Shown piece by piece: positions 37,601 to 50,591 of a DNA stretch of 64,000 bases. A program made the position numbers and the translations under genes. Location: NCBI GenBank assembly GCA_002104905.1, contig MCFE01000076.1:118643-182642 (forward strand), in the 5' to 3' direction. Under the pieces are notes generated by a model. That model had not been told where the DNA came from and searched no databases. It worked only from the letters and a program-made list of their open reading frames with translations. The stretch comes from Basidiobolus meristosporus CBS 931.73 (taxonomy: Eukaryota > Basidiobolomycota > Basidiobolomycetes > Basidiobolales > Basidiobolaceae). Each line of letters opens with the position of its first letter. Positions within the stretch are counted from its first letter, which is position 1.

Positions 37601-40244
37601 ATGAAGTACAACCATGTTCAGTTCATATTGTTGGCTGAATTTGACATAGACAAAGGCTCGTCCTTGACATATCAGTATCCAGCACCGACTGGTACAGACC
37701 CACAGTAAGTATACCTCCCTCACGTTGAAGAGACCGGTGGGGTAGTTGTTGCATCAAGACAGCTCCAGTAGCACGCCCTACAGTTCTTGTGCACCGTGAA
37801 ATTGAACCGTACTTTGTTTTTTAGTGTTTTGGCCGAGCTTATGCTTCCAGATGGTGCTCATCAGTGGGAGGACGATTGGACCATTTTCTTTTTAAACCAA
37901 AAAGTCCCAGAATCTGGTAAGAACTTTGAATGTGGTGGCGAGCCTCAGAAACAAAACCCCAACCATCAGCCATTGCTCTACGTCCTGAACCGAGTTTGCA
38001 CCAAACACGATCCAGGAGCACCTAGGTTTGTTCGCACTTTACTGGGTTGTGCAAGCGTACGTATTCACCCTTAGCCAACAATATTCAGAGGAGCCATGGT
38101 AAAAGCAATGGCTATTTGCACCAAGCATCAGTATCTGCACGTCTACAAGGTTAGGGTTGCGCCAGAATCGCAATTTCCAGACGTAGTGCTCATATAGTCG
38201 ATCCATATTTTAGCCTGTCTTACTACTAGCATTGGAAAACTATTTTCAAAACCCTTCTCAAGATATATTGGCATCACTCTTTGACGCAGTTAATTCAATG
38301 GATCTTCGAACAATGCCTGCGTTCTCCCTGAACGAGCGGTTGATTCTTCGCGCCTCTGAGAATAAGGATATGTTCGAGGAAAAGTTTGTAGAGATGGAGG
38401 AGATCAACAATCCCGATTTTAAAGATCCGAGAGAGCTGGAACAAGTCTCCGGGGATGAAATGGATGAAACCGCCCTGAAAAAAAAGAAGAGAAATACCTA
38501 CATCGACCTCTCCTCCGGACAGAAAAAGGAGATGACCACCACCATGAGCAACAAAAATAAAGATCGCCACTTCTTCGAAACCAAAGTCATATACGAAGGG
38601 CATAAATTGCCCATTCGAGTGCCGCTGACGGTTCACCCGGAGGAAGTCGGAGATGTAAGCACGCCGTTTCCATTCGCCGTTATCGGATACTAACCTTGCG
38701 CTATAGTTTTCGCTGATTAAGTTGATCACCACTTTCTCGCAAAGCTCTGCCTCGTATCAAACTATCCACCCGCATCTGCACACCAGTGGCCCACAAACCC
38801 ACCCGATCATTCTTCTGATCAACGCACTTCTCACCCAGAAGAAAATCATCTTCCTGGGTCATGGCCTTCCGTCTGGAGAGGTTGCCAACTACGTTTTGGC
38901 AGCATGTGCCATGGGCAGTGGGAGTGGCGCGGTTCTCCGGGGGTTTACTGAGCGCGCTTTCCCTTATACAAATTTAACCAATGTAGATGAGCTTCGGAAG
39001 TTGTAAGTATATATACACCCAACATGGCATAGCTCCACTTGGTTACAGCCATTTTCTGATTCTTTCGATGCAGCCCAGGGTTTATTGCTGGTGTGACGAA
39101 TCCTACGTTTGAGGAGCATCCGAAGTGGTGGGACGTGTTATGCAACATCCGCACCGGTAAAGTCACCGTGAGTGGAGAGATAAGTATGTCTGGCGTAGGT
39201 GGAGGCACCTTCGTAGGAAAAGAGAAGATTGGTAACGATCCGATGACAAAACCCGGCTCAACTACCTCACACCCACAGCGACTCGAAAACATAGCGGATA
39301 ATGACTTCATGAGCGAGGTTTGTAGAAGCAGCACGTTTCCAGTATTCATCATGATGGCTAATGCAAATGTGTTATAAATGTGGGCTAGGTCATGCTTGCC
39401 ATACAGTCTCATTACGGCGAAAACGTGATCAGAGCCAAGATCCAGGAATACATTCAAAGATTTGTTCGGCTTGCTGCTTTATATGAGGAAGAAACAAGAG
39501 GGTCAACCAACATTGGGATCACAAGCAGCAACACCAAGAGCGCAAATGAGCTCCTTGGAAACGGGCTGTATTTTCCTGATACTGGGCCTAACAGCACCAA
39601 GGAGAGGGAGTTGCTAGCCAATCGAGGCAGAATCGAGGGGTGGATCGGGACTATATCCTATCAATTTTATCAAGAAGTAGAGTACTTTCAACATGCATTG
39701 CTTGATGAACAATGGAACTGACTGGCTTTGGTAGGATTTCCAAAGCTATCTCAAATCAAGAAGCATCATCAACATCGATGTAGCTAGACAAATCATGAAG
39801 CTCAAGGTTTGTCGTGAAATGTCCTCTATAGAGGCCGAGGGCATTTTCAAAGCATTTCTAGAATCAGTGACCACTGATGATCAAGTGATTGAGGTAATCT
39901 GAGAGGCGCAAGAATTTGCCTGCATCGTCACTCATCATAGATCTCACAGCTATTAGCAAATCTGCCTCAAAACCAAGGCGGCCTGTTTGTGTTGGCTTCT
40001 GGGCTTTATCATCCTTCTAAGTCAGTGCGAGAATTTACGGTCCAGTTGTTCAACCGAATCAAACAACACAAGGTAAGCCTTGATATGTTCAGCTCAGCAG
40101 CCCCATTACTCAACTCTCGGTTAGGCTGGTGCTAGATTCGTACAGGATCTGAATCATTTTCACAAGCTCGCCTACGAACGACTATCCAGGACCAGCTCTT
40201 CCACCGACTGGAGTTTACGCAGCATTTCCAATTTCGCCCATTAA
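37601..40244 (+). CDS. Afi1/Anr2-type DENN protein (Arf3-interacting docking domain)
   Basis: Ten exons (37601-37704, 37825-38025, 38089-38149, 38214-38654, 38707-39002, 39074-39317, 39389-39676, 39735-39893, 39950-40072, 40125-40244) give 678 aa. The N-terminus is the Afi1 docking domain: [33 protein letters not shown] and WTIFFLNQ. A second block follows ([66 protein letters not shown]), matching the SPA/DENN half. These proteins bind Arf3/Arf6-type GTPases and guide polarised membrane traffic at the cell cortex. An acidic-to-basic linker ([13 protein letters not shown]) near residue 220 is probably disordered. The start at 37601 puts the conserved FILLAEFD at residue 8, as in homologues. 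Confidence 0.9.
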
Positions 40245-40650
40245 GAATCGGAAATGAGCGGCCTTGGACTGTTGGTCTTTCCTGTTATCTGTACATTTAT
40301 TCTTTATGAGCCTAAACTGCGTTAATTCCCATGATTATTGATATATCAGCATTGCTGGAGTTCAGTCTGTCATCGTCATAACACTAATTACATCAATTAT
40401 CGTGACTTTCAAGCCCATTGACATCATCACAATAATGATTGACTAAACTGCTATGACCTCACCCTCCTACCATAGGAATACCAACGTGAGGTCATGTATT
40501 GCTGATTTCTTGTAGATCATGCTTAATGGTATGGAAATAAATCACTTGGATCAATGGTTAAAGCACTTGTGCTCAACAAGGGCATGGGGCCATATAAAAA
40601 TAAGGACCCACCTCTAGCCGTCAATCATCATTCAATCTTCTACATCTGAC
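40245..40650. other. Short intergenic with a TATA box at 40593-40600
   Basis: Promoter region of the CsbD-repeat gene. TATAAAAA lies 51 bp upstream of its ATG. No gene seen. Confidence 0.55.
40593..40600 (+). promoter_or_regulatory. TATA box of the CsbD-repeat gene
   Basis: TATAAAAA, 51 bp upstream of the ATG at 40651, a typical position for a stress-regulated TATA-containing gene. Confidence 0.5.
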
Positions 40651-41091
40651 ATGGAGAGGTTAACGAGTACAGCGAAGTCGGCTTCAGGATATATCCAAGA
40701 GACCATTGGCGGCCTGATAGGAAGTGAGGAGATGAAAGCGGGCGGACAACTCAAACAGGCGGAGGCAGAAGCGATCTGGGATGCCTCGAACACAGTCGAG
40801 CCAAGCAAGACATCAGCAAGTGTTAAATCAGCGAAGGGCAATATGAAGCAGGTTGTGGGCGGTTTAATGGGAAATGACGAGTTGACCGCAGAAGGGCTTC
40901 GTGAGCACTCTCAAGCAGGCGCAGAGTACGAGTCTGCAAGAGTCCGAGAATATGCAGAAGGTGCTGGCGAAGAGTTAAAAGGCAAGTTCAAAGTGGCAGT
41001 GGGCGAAAAACTTGCCGATCAACAATTGATGGCTGAGGGCAAGGCAGAGCAACTCAAGGGGAAAAGCCGCATGCGAGCTAACTCTAATTAG
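40651..41091 (+). CDS. CsbD-like stress-response protein with three tandem repeats
   Basis: A single exon of 146 aa. Three CsbD-like units are visible at about residues 6-45, 57-92 and 100-142: KSASGYIQETIGGLIGSEEM, KSAKGNMKQVVGGLMGNDEL and EELKGKFKVAVGEKLADQQL, each with a Gly-x-x-Lys and a DEL/EEM/DQQL turn followed by an AEG-x-x motif. CsbD proteins are small, very hydrophilic bacterial general-stress proteins; fungal versions are often expressed in spores and under stress. The biochemical role is unknown. Absence of introns and the bacterial family make ancient transfer possible. AATAAA follows at about 41126. Confidence 0.88.
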   Translation: MERLTSTAKSASGYIQETIGGLIGSEEMKAGGQLKQAEAEAIWDASNTVEPSKTSASVKSAKGNMKQVVGGLMGNDELTAEGLREHSQAGAEYESARVREYAEGAGEELKGKFKVAVGEKLADQQLMAEGKAEQLKGKSRMRANSN

Positions 41092-42448
41092 CTTTACTTC
41101 TACTGTTAAATATTATATTCGTCTCAATAAATCTTACAACCGTTAGAAATCTCTATGGGGGTTAGTCTTCAGTAGTACGAATGAAATTACTGCTATGGTT
41201 TGTAAACCATCTGATAACAATATGATCGGGAAATCCCAGTCCCTGCCCCAAAACCGAAGTCTATACATGCAGCTGGTGAAAAGAGTGTTCGAACATATAC
41301 TGGCTCTACAAATGACATCACTGCGACTGTGCTTCTCAATGCCAATTGTGATAGTGATCTGGCTGATTGAGCAGCAGCTTGTAATCAATTTAATCTGTAC
41401 ATTGGGTCCTATCAAATTTCGACCTATACCTGAATAAATGGAACATCAAAGAGTCAGCTTATTGATTATCAGCGGCTATAGCACCTCTTCTGCAAGTAAC
41501 AAGTCTATCTAATACCTCCATATTCCCCATTCAGCCGAATGAATCACGATTCATCATATAGCCAGCTTCGTTTTTCTCATTCTTATCGACGTGATATTGG
41601 TCACTGCCATGAGAAAGCAGCCTATTGGTCTTCGGTGGTTCAGCTTACGTTTGTGTCACATCTCTTGGGCGAAGAATGAGTTCTGGGACCACGACATCTC
41701 TACCTCTGAAGGCTCCAGAGATTGAGGCCATAAGTCCGCATACCCGAAATCAGACACTTAAGCAACGGTGGCCAACTGCTTTTAACGTGTTAACAATTGG
41801 CCCTGGCTGATGCTACAATTCCAACCGAATAAAAGTAGACATCTACCAGTATTCCGATTAGGCAATTGCTCCGGGGTTTGACAAGATTGGGATTTAGGTT
41901 TGATTAGGGAAGCCATAGCTCCCCCCTTATATCTCTTCCCTAAAATGGATCTCTCGATTTGTTTTGAATCCACATTGGTTTCACCACGCCTTCAATGATT
42001 TAATGGCAGAGGAACATGCAGAGGGTTCCCAACAAAATGGGCAATCCTGAAGATCCTTATGCTTGACAATCCTGTAAATGACTGATAAAATGGGATATGC
42101 GCCTGCAATATTCAAGGGATTCTTGGTGAAGAGCAAACGAAGCCGATTGTGTCCCAATCACATTACCGAGTTTACATTTTACCTGCATTGCTGCCATAGG
42201 GAAAAGACATTCAATATTGACTAGCGTTGGTGTTAACCCACTCGTGACCCTGGATACTGTTGGCTATTTATCCGTTGAGCTTGGATTAGCACTCATTCTA
42301 TATATGATTATATATTACAAAATTTGTAGTGCATTTGATGATCTCGCACAAGCAGGATAAACACCTTGTTCAAGATGACGAAACCCAATGTATATAAATC
42401 TACACTACTTGCAAACTAGCTGGCTGTAGTAAACTTCGTCCTAACTCA
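41092..42448. other. Intergenic, no gene seen
   Basis: About 1.35 kb between the CsbD-repeat gene and the aminopeptidase. Short open frames only; no RNA gene or repeat recognised. Confidence 0.5.
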
Positions 42449-44130
42449 ATGGGTGTACCTAAAATAAACGTGTTTTCCTCTAGCCAGGACATAGCTTCTT
42501 CTGGCTACGACGGCCTTATTTTGCTTTTTACAGACGTCCAAAAGCTCTCTCCCAAAGTATCCACCCTTGACGTAAGTACCGTTTCGACGTATGTAAAGGC
42601 TGACAAGCAAGCAAGCTCCAGTATCTCCTTCATAGTTGACCCCAAGGCTCCAGGTGGTAGAATCATCTTGGCCCCCACCGGAACCTTGTTTGGCGACACG
42701 GATGATCCTCGCAAAATTGGAGGTAACTCATTTTTGTTATGCATTCGTTGGACTTCCACTCTGACCCTTTACAATATCGAAAAGAAACGGTTTCTAAGGC
42801 ATTCCAGCGTGCTCGTCAAGCGGGGATTACCTCACCTCTTATACACTTTGTGGATCCTCCTAAAGATCACCCCGAATACAGGCGCTACCTAGAAGTGGCG
42901 CTTTTAGGTGCTCTAGAAGCCTGCTACGAGTATCTTGAGTACAGGGAACACCGTGAAAAAATCGGCGAAGCCTCACCTGAACTAGTCAAAGAGTTTGGCG
43001 TGTTAGAAAGCCATCTCGAAAGCTCCCAACTGGAGGCGATCATCAAGAATGCCATCGCAATTGAGGAAGGAAGAAGATTGTGTCGGGACGTTGGCAGTCC
43101 AGATCCTGAGCGCATGACCCCATTGAAATTTGCCGAATATGTCGAGGAATCCTTAGCTGGTGTCAAAAACATGAAGGTCACCACAATCAAAGATTTGGAC
43201 ATTTTGCAAAAGGAGTATCCACTGCTTCATGCTGTTTCCCGATGCTCGCTAAGTGTCGAAAGACATAAACCTTGCGTAGTACGAATTGAGTACAAATCAC
43301 CTGAGCCATCAAAAGTTAAGGAAAATCTTTACCTTGTTGGCAAAGGTGTCACCTATGATACTGGAGGTGCTGATCTGAAAGTTAATGGTGGTATGCGTGG
43401 CATGTCTCGTGATAAGCTAGGCGCCGCTTCTGTTGCTGGTTTCATGAAGACTGTTGCCGAGCAGCAACCAACTAACGTAAACATTGTCGCCGATCTGGGC
43501 TTAGTTCGCAATAGTATCGGCTCTGATGCTTATTTAAGTGACGAGGTAATTTATTCCAGGGCTGGGGTCCGTGTCCTCGTTGGCAATACTGATGCTGAAG
43601 GTCGAATGGTCATGACTGACCTCCTATGTCATATGCGTGAGCGTGTATTGGAAGCACGTGCAAATGGAGACCAGACTCCTGCAAGATTAATTACAATAGC
43701 CACTTTGACTGGGCATGCCATTAGAGCAGCTGGCCCTTATACTTGTGCTCTTGATAATGGGCCTGCGCGCAAAGACAATATCTCCATTCGTCTTTCCAAT
43801 GCTGGCGCTGAGTGGGCTGACCCATGCGAAGTTTCTACCTTGCGTAGGGAAGATATGGCTATTGTTTCTCCGGGAAGCTCTCGTGAAGATGTGATTCAGG
43901 CAAATGACAAGCCAAGCACAATGACCAACCGCGGCCATCAGTTGCCTTTTGCCTTTATGATTGTAGCTTCTGGACTTGATAAACATGGGCTTGATGCTGA
44001 TCCAAGCAAGCAGATAGCATACACCCATCTTGACATTGCTGGCTCTTCCGAAGAAGTCGTTCACGGTCTAAGCCTTCCGAACGTTACTGGAAGACCTATT
44101 CCTTCTCTCGTGGGAGCTTTCTTAGGGTAG
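42449..44130 (+). CDS. M17 leucyl aminopeptidase family protein (NPEPL1-like)
   Basis: Two exons (42449-42722, 42785-44130) give 539 aa. The M17 catalytic signatures are intact: VGKGVTYDTGGADLK, with the metal-binding Lys/Asp cluster, and NTDAEGRMVMTDLL, which carries the metal ligands of the NTDAEGR box. The GVTYDTGGADLK and HLDIAGSSEE forms fit the NPEPL1 branch, not PepA/LAP3. These are dizinc (or Mn) cytosolic hexameric peptidases that remove N-terminal residues. There is no signal peptide. The N-terminal 150 residues are the poorly conserved accessory domain. Intron acceptor AAAAG was chosen because it restores phase into EETVSKAFQRARQAGI. The stop is TAG. Confidence 0.92.
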
Positions 44131-44582
44131 ATTCTTTGCTAGATAATATAAATCGCTCTTCCCATGATTAAGACAATTCGTGCGTTGAGAAACCTTCATT
44201 TGACCGAGATCAAGCATTCAATATATCTCCATTTTAACTTCCTGGTGCTTACATCAATACTATACCAAAAATAAAGTGCTCATATCCAGTGCTTTAGATG
44301 GCGGCCTTCGATTTCACGTACTTTCACTACTAATCGAGTGGAAGGGAACCAGCACTCAAAGCGGTACCATTTTCGGTCACATGGAGAATACCGTATATAA
44401 CATTAGACGGGCACTGCGTGCATATTGGCCAAATATATTTAGAAGTGATACAGATTAACCAAGTATATTTAAGAGAGATACAAATGGCAAATTAAAGCTT
44501 CAATGAAGGATGCAAGTGGGTGGTGAGTGAAATTGGGGAGGATTTTACATTTAATTCGTGACGGTTGATCGTTGTTTCGGGT
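44131..44582. other. Short intergenic between convergent genes
   Basis: Holds the 3' ends of the aminopeptidase (+) and branching enzyme (-). No gene seen. Confidence 0.6.
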
Positions 44583-46806
44583 TTACCCTTCATACTTGAG
44601 TACGAGCGCGGTACGACTGGGAATGTACACTTGGATGTAATTAGGGCGGCCATACCACTCCTGTGGATTGGAGAAGAATTTCTGGTCAGGATTGATCCTA
44701 TCATGTCCGCCAAAGAGAGGACTGTCCGAGTTTAGAATAATGTTGTATTTTCCTGCCCAGGCGGTGCCGATCTTATAATCACTGAAGCTCTTGTTGGGAT
44801 GGAAGTTGAAGATCCAAAGTAGACCAGCACGCTCGAAAACAATAACTTTGTCTTCCTCGTGTTTATGCGAAACGTAGGCCTGTGGGGCCTCTAGCCAGCG
44901 GTATTCCCCTTCCAGAGTGTTCATCGCCCGATCAAACTCATTAAGATGTTTGAATCGAAGAAGTCCATCTTTGACCAGGTTAAATTGTCGCCTGGCATAC
45001 TGGAAACTACTGCCGTTTCCATCCCGTGGGAAGTCGAGCCATTCCGGATGCCCGAATTCGTTGCCTTCGAAGTTAAGGTAGCCCTCACCACCAAGACCAT
45101 GGGTGAGTAATCGGATCAGCTTATGAAGTGCTATGCCACGGTCAATAATAGGAGTTAAAGGACTGAGAATCGACATGTAGTCGTACATTTCCTTATCCAT
45201 TAACCAGAATGCGATAGTTTTATCGCCAACTAGAGCCTGATCATGGGATTCGCAGTATGTAATGGTCTTTTCCATGTGTCGACGGTTGGTCAGAGTGTGT
45301 ACGATGTGGCCGATATTCCAGTCATCATCACGTACTTCCTTCAGTAGCTTGATCCACATATCTGGCACTGCCATGCCAAGACGATAGTCAAATCCAACAC
45401 CTCCTTCTTGGACAGGGCGGCATAGGCCGGGCATTCCAGACACATCTTCAGCAATGGTAATGATCTCAGGATACAGCTCATGAAGCATGTAGTTGCTTAG
45501 CATTAGGTAGACGACGGCTTCCTCATCAACACTCTCGTTGAAATACTCATGATAACCCCCGCTAAAGCCTGCTCCAATTCCGTGATGAACGTACATCATT
45601 GAGGTCACTCCGTCAAATCGGAATCCATCGATTCTGAATTCCTCGACATAGAATCGAAGGTTGGAGAGCAGGAAGCGAAGCACTTCATGGTGACCGTAAT
45701 TGAAGAGGCGGCTATTCCACAGGTCGTGATGGCCTTTACCGCCCTCATGGAAGTAGCAATGGTCGGTGCCATCGAACTGGTTTAGGCCGTCAAGTACGTT
45801 GTTGGATGCATGAGAATGAACCACGTCAAGAAGGATATACAGCCCCAAGCCATGGGCGGTGTCGATAAGCCGCTTTAGATCTTCGGGAGTCCCATATCGA
45901 CTAGATATGGCGAAGAAACTGGTTACTTGGTAGCCGAAGCTGGCATAGTAGGCATGCTCCATAATGGCCATCAGCTGGATAGAGTTGTAGCCAAGACTGG
46001 CAATGTGCGGCAACACATTATCAGTAAATTCATTATATGAGGTGACTTTAGGTTCGGGACTAGAGATGCCAATATGAGCTTCATAGACCTTAAGATTCAA
46101 GGGTTTGGGTGGAGCAGCGTTCTTCCACACATAGGCGTTTTTAGGGTTCCAGAAACGAGCATCATAAGTTGCACTTACACTCAAATCTTGAGTTACTCGC
46201 TTAGACCAGGCGGGTAGTCGGTCAATTCGCTCTCCTTGGGGCGTAACCATAGATATCTTGATCTTGCTGTCATGAGGGATTGCTACTGTGCCATCAGATT
46301 TGTTAGGAACAAAAGTCTCCCACACGCCAAACTCATCTTTAGTCATTGGATTGGCTTGGTGATCCCAGTTGTTAAAATCTCCGATTAGACTGGCGGAAAC
46401 AACACTTGGTGCCCACTCTCGGTAGATAACACCTTTGGGAGTCACATTTAAACCCATACGTTCATAGCCGCGAGTAAACTGGTCGAAGCCGGACTCGTAT
46501 TGTATGATTTTATCGCACCATTCTTGGAATTTTGCATATCTACATCAAACGGTTTAATACGTGAGTGAATCTTAAAATCCAACTAAGAACCCGGCGAATC
46601 CAAGGAATACATTACCTCTTGGCGATTGCAGGAGCGTACGGCTTTAGCCAAGGATCAAGCTCGACTATCCCAGTACCAGTATTAGAAGACTCAGTGGGCT
46701 TGCTGATCTGCTGGATGCTCGGCTTGAGAAATGAGGATTTCTGATTTTTAGAAGCAACTGTCATCTTCGAGTGAGGAACAAATAGAGCAGTAGTCTTGTT
46801 CACCAT
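44583..46806 (-). CDS. GLC3: 1,4-alpha-glucan branching enzyme (GH13)
   Basis: Two exons on the complement (46806-46616, 46539-44583) give 715 aa, the usual length for eukaryotic GBE. It cuts alpha-1,4 chains and rejoins them as alpha-1,6 branches in glycogen, in the cytosol. The N-terminal CBM48 domain is seen as [23 protein letters not shown]. The GH13 barrel carries the catalytic triad: nucleophile Asp in [15 protein letters not shown], acid Glu in [11 protein letters not shown], and Asp in [31 protein letters not shown] and [20 protein letters not shown] are further family blocks. The C-terminal all-beta domain ends in [11 protein letters not shown]. The first 40 residues are a weakly conserved Ser/Lys-rich extension. 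Confidence 0.96.
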
Positions 46807-49800
46807 CTGCTAGTGCACTTTTATAGGATTTTGAAAGTGAGAGCGATTTGGGTGGTGTTGGGTTCAATATGAAATCCCGTACACCAGATTGGCATTGATC
46901 GTAGAGGATTAAGACCAATGTCGTTGTTGAGTACTGGATCTACCTATCAGTAACATCGCCAGGTTGGGGAAGGGGAGCAATGGTGTAGCAGAAGTAAGTC
47001 AATCAATGATGACCAGCATTAATCTGCTAATCATCTGATCCAATCTGTGTATTCTACTCACCAAAGGTTGAACAAGAATATCACTTATTAGGTATCTACA
47101 GATAAACCAGCGGGTGATGTCAATGAGTGAGTAGTCTTGCAAGTTGGCACTATATTGCGTAACCGGTGCCCATTTTGTCAACATACGATGCTTTTGAAAC
47201 AGCCGTAAAGCTAGCTCTGGTCAGCCATCATTGCTTGTCCTTGCGGTATGCAAGCATCATCTTACGACTTGGTGCACTGTCATGTTGGAGGGGCACAACC
47301 AGGATCGTCAGAGAAGCAGATGTGGGAATCAGGATCTAAAAATAGTGGCTTTGCAGCTGTTTGCAAGAAAAGGTCCTATTTCTAAATAATGCCATTGGTT
47401 GACTTGAGGATCTGGTTCATGGTGACGGCAAGATAGAATGGAAACTGCCACTTGGGCCCAACGCAAGATATATCAAGTGAGCTGTAATGCATTTAGTGAC
47501 ACAGACGTACCGGAAGATTCCTGCCAAGGGTGATGGCACTTGCGAGCGGGTTCAATTTGGACCATGCATCGCATGAGTGGAGTGCGCATAAGGCCTCAAG
47601 ATAAGCCGCCAGCCGAAAGATCGCCCATCACCATTCGTACCACTACCGAACAATTAGCCCTATTCTTGGGGCAGTTCGCCATATAAATGAATATGATCTC
47701 AGAGTACAAGAGACAAGTGGTATCGATTTCCACCACTGTTTCCCTACAACTTAACCAGGTCCACGAAAATCTTGGATAGATATAATGAAAAGACTGTGTT
47801 GAAATACTGGTTATCTGGATCATAGTGCCTAAAAGCCAATTATTTAGGACGACTGTCCAAAACAAGCAACCAACTTGACAGGTTTCCTATGAGTACGTGG
47901 CTGATGAATCATACTGACTATCCCACATCGTGGCACCTTGTCTGGAATATAGAAGCCCACTAGTACCAGGACGCCGAGGTTGGTAGCAACCTTCACATCC
48001 ATCTAAGCCCAGGTAGAGTCAATGCGGCTGCTTGCCGATGTCTAATTTACCAGATTTTCAAGCCACGAGTCCCATCTACCATTGTGCCTGAGTGACCTTG
48101 GCAAGAAAACTACAAACGAAACGGGCGCAGCTTCTACGATATACTGATGCACAGTAAACCTCATAGTTCCAATCAATTGATACACTCCCTAATGTGTATT
48201 TTAAATCCAAGGCGCCAGGTTAGTGGGCGCTATTGTTCCTTTGCTTGATGCTGGTTCCATGGATGGACTAGGCTATCGAAGTTGGATTCGAATCATCTAA
48301 GGCTTCCATCAAGGGTGATGAAATCGTGTGTGAAAGCAACATTTAGCTTGTGCATCAATGAGTGGTTGAGCCTTTTGAGAATAATATGGCAAATCCTTGC
48401 ACAGCGTGATCTTTAGTGTTAGGGGCAACAGGACATTCTGCCTAGATGAAGATGAGAGAGGGTCGGATTGAAGCCAGCGGTTGATTGGCCCCAATCGTGC
48501 GAGTATCTTAGATTAGAGCCAGGCAACAACATTCACAAATGTGGCGTCGAGTTAAATTTGCCCCAAGACAATGTGCGACATTCAGTTCCGACCTCTATCT
48601 TGAATAAAATAAACAATCAGATGGAGCTCAGTAAATAAGCCGGTTGATACCCGTGCATGCCGGTCCATAGCTGGCTTATTCGCATTGGTGATGAATGGGA
48701 CCAAAACAGCATATACTGATGTCAAATGGCCATCTAGAAGCACCATCACTGGGCAATCGTCTCGTGCATGATGATCACCTCTTTTGTCCCTTCATGTTAC
48801 ATACAGGATAGCCACAAAAAATCAACGCCCAACGAATACCGAGTTGCCGATACGGTGTGCTTGATTGATCAAATCCGTAGCATTCGGCACATTGTGGATT
48901 CGCGAACATGACATTTGCCCCTCGCCCAAAGAGGTTTGGCCATCTATTCCACACGGCTGAAATGGGCCACTGGTTAAACAAATTTATGTTTTGGCCAATA
49001 GGTCTGTAGGCGTCATTGCACATGAGACTTCTCTCGATTATCTATGCGAAACATCTCCCTCGTATACTGATCACCACCAAATGATCCGTATTCTACGGAT
49101 TGTGTTGAGAGTCACACCGTAGCAATAGTAACCAGATCAAGTCCTACTGGGCATTGGTCGTCACCTGTAACTGCCCACCTCACTTGGACCAATGTCTCGT
49201 CTTCGATTATTTGCATTGCATACATATCCACTGGCCATAGATACTGTCTTTGCTATGGGCTAAGCCCACATTGTTGCATGGAGTGATTCGACCGTTTCAG
49301 ACAGCCACAAAGCGCTTCTTTAATTAAGACAGCTGTTGGACTGCACGATGCATACTCACTCACACTCGGGGGATAAACCATCTGGCTTGGAAAAGGAGGG
49401 TGAAATCGGGTGTTCTTGGGGAGTTGATAATCCTATGGTTACCAACACATTACCACCGTCCCAAGAGTGTGCGAACTTTGAACCATTCATGCAAGTTTTT
49501 CCAAATGATGCATACATTTACCAGCGGTACGCATAGTAGGCTTCGCCGTGGCCATTGACCATAACCGAGCAGGAATCCCTTTGTCTCCCGGTGTTTCTTA
49601 CGCAGGCTGAGAGGAAATGAATCCTGGCACCGACCACTGGAAGGAGTGTGGCCTTCAGTATTGTGCTTGGCTTTTTCTTAAAGTAAAACCGTCGGAGGGC
49701 GCCCCTGAGTGGACAGAATAATGTGGTCACCTTCATTGAAGTGTAGACAATGCGGGTGGTCATAAGAGCCAATTGTATGGGCGGCTAGGATCCTGTATAC

Positions 49801-50591
49801 ATTCGGTGGATCATCGGCAGCCGAAGGATAGTTGAAGTAACGAATGAATCATCAGGCTATCTTTAGAAAACCTTGTGTATGGATCTAGAGTAAGAGCGGA
49901 ATACCTCAATGACTACATATGCGGCAGCCATAAAGCAGTGAATGGGTAGAACGCCCACGTAGTACCAATTCTAACCTCATTGAAACGCCATATTTGCCAT
50001 GTTATTTGCGGGATGGGGAGATCGCAATGAACGCCCTTTGACGCTCATACTTCACGAGTACGTCAAGTTTCATCCCACATGAATGATTAAGATAACTGCC
50101 GTTGAATCATACAGTTCACAATAGCCGGGTTTTTCCCCATGGGTTTTCCAATATTCACCTCGGTTTTGATTTGGTAATTTCACTGACATCAACGTGATAC
50201 GTTGGTGGATCATCCCTCTATACCATATTCCTAATCAAGTTAGGAGGGGTGGGTGAGAATTCTGCATGATAAATTATGAGGAATTGTCCAATACAATCAA
50301 GCAGCTTACCTCAGTGAGATAATCGGACTGTTGTTCGTCCCTGTCCACCAACACTTTTAAGTCTCGATTTTCTCTTCTTTTTCCGTATGTCACCTGCTTC
50401 GGTAGCTAATATCTTGAACATCTGAACTCTTTTCAGTAATACCTTGCAAATATTGAGCTCCTCGTAGCTTTCTTTACCTCTTTTTATCAATTGATTCCTC
50501 TAGCTATATCGTGCCCGTCCTGTTCTCATATCACGCTTTACCAGCTATTTCCCGCCGTGTATCCCGAGAGTGCGAGCAAGCCAGCCAAAGT
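46807..50591. other. Longest gene-free stretch (about 3.8 kb), nothing recognised
   Basis: No frame longer than about 90 codons, no exon chain with family resemblance, no tRNA, no terminal repeats or element ends. Base composition looks the same as in the other spacers. Relics of old mobile elements could be hidden by decay. The right end holds the arrestin promoter, with pyrimidine-rich runs (50350-50480). Confidence 0.5.
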
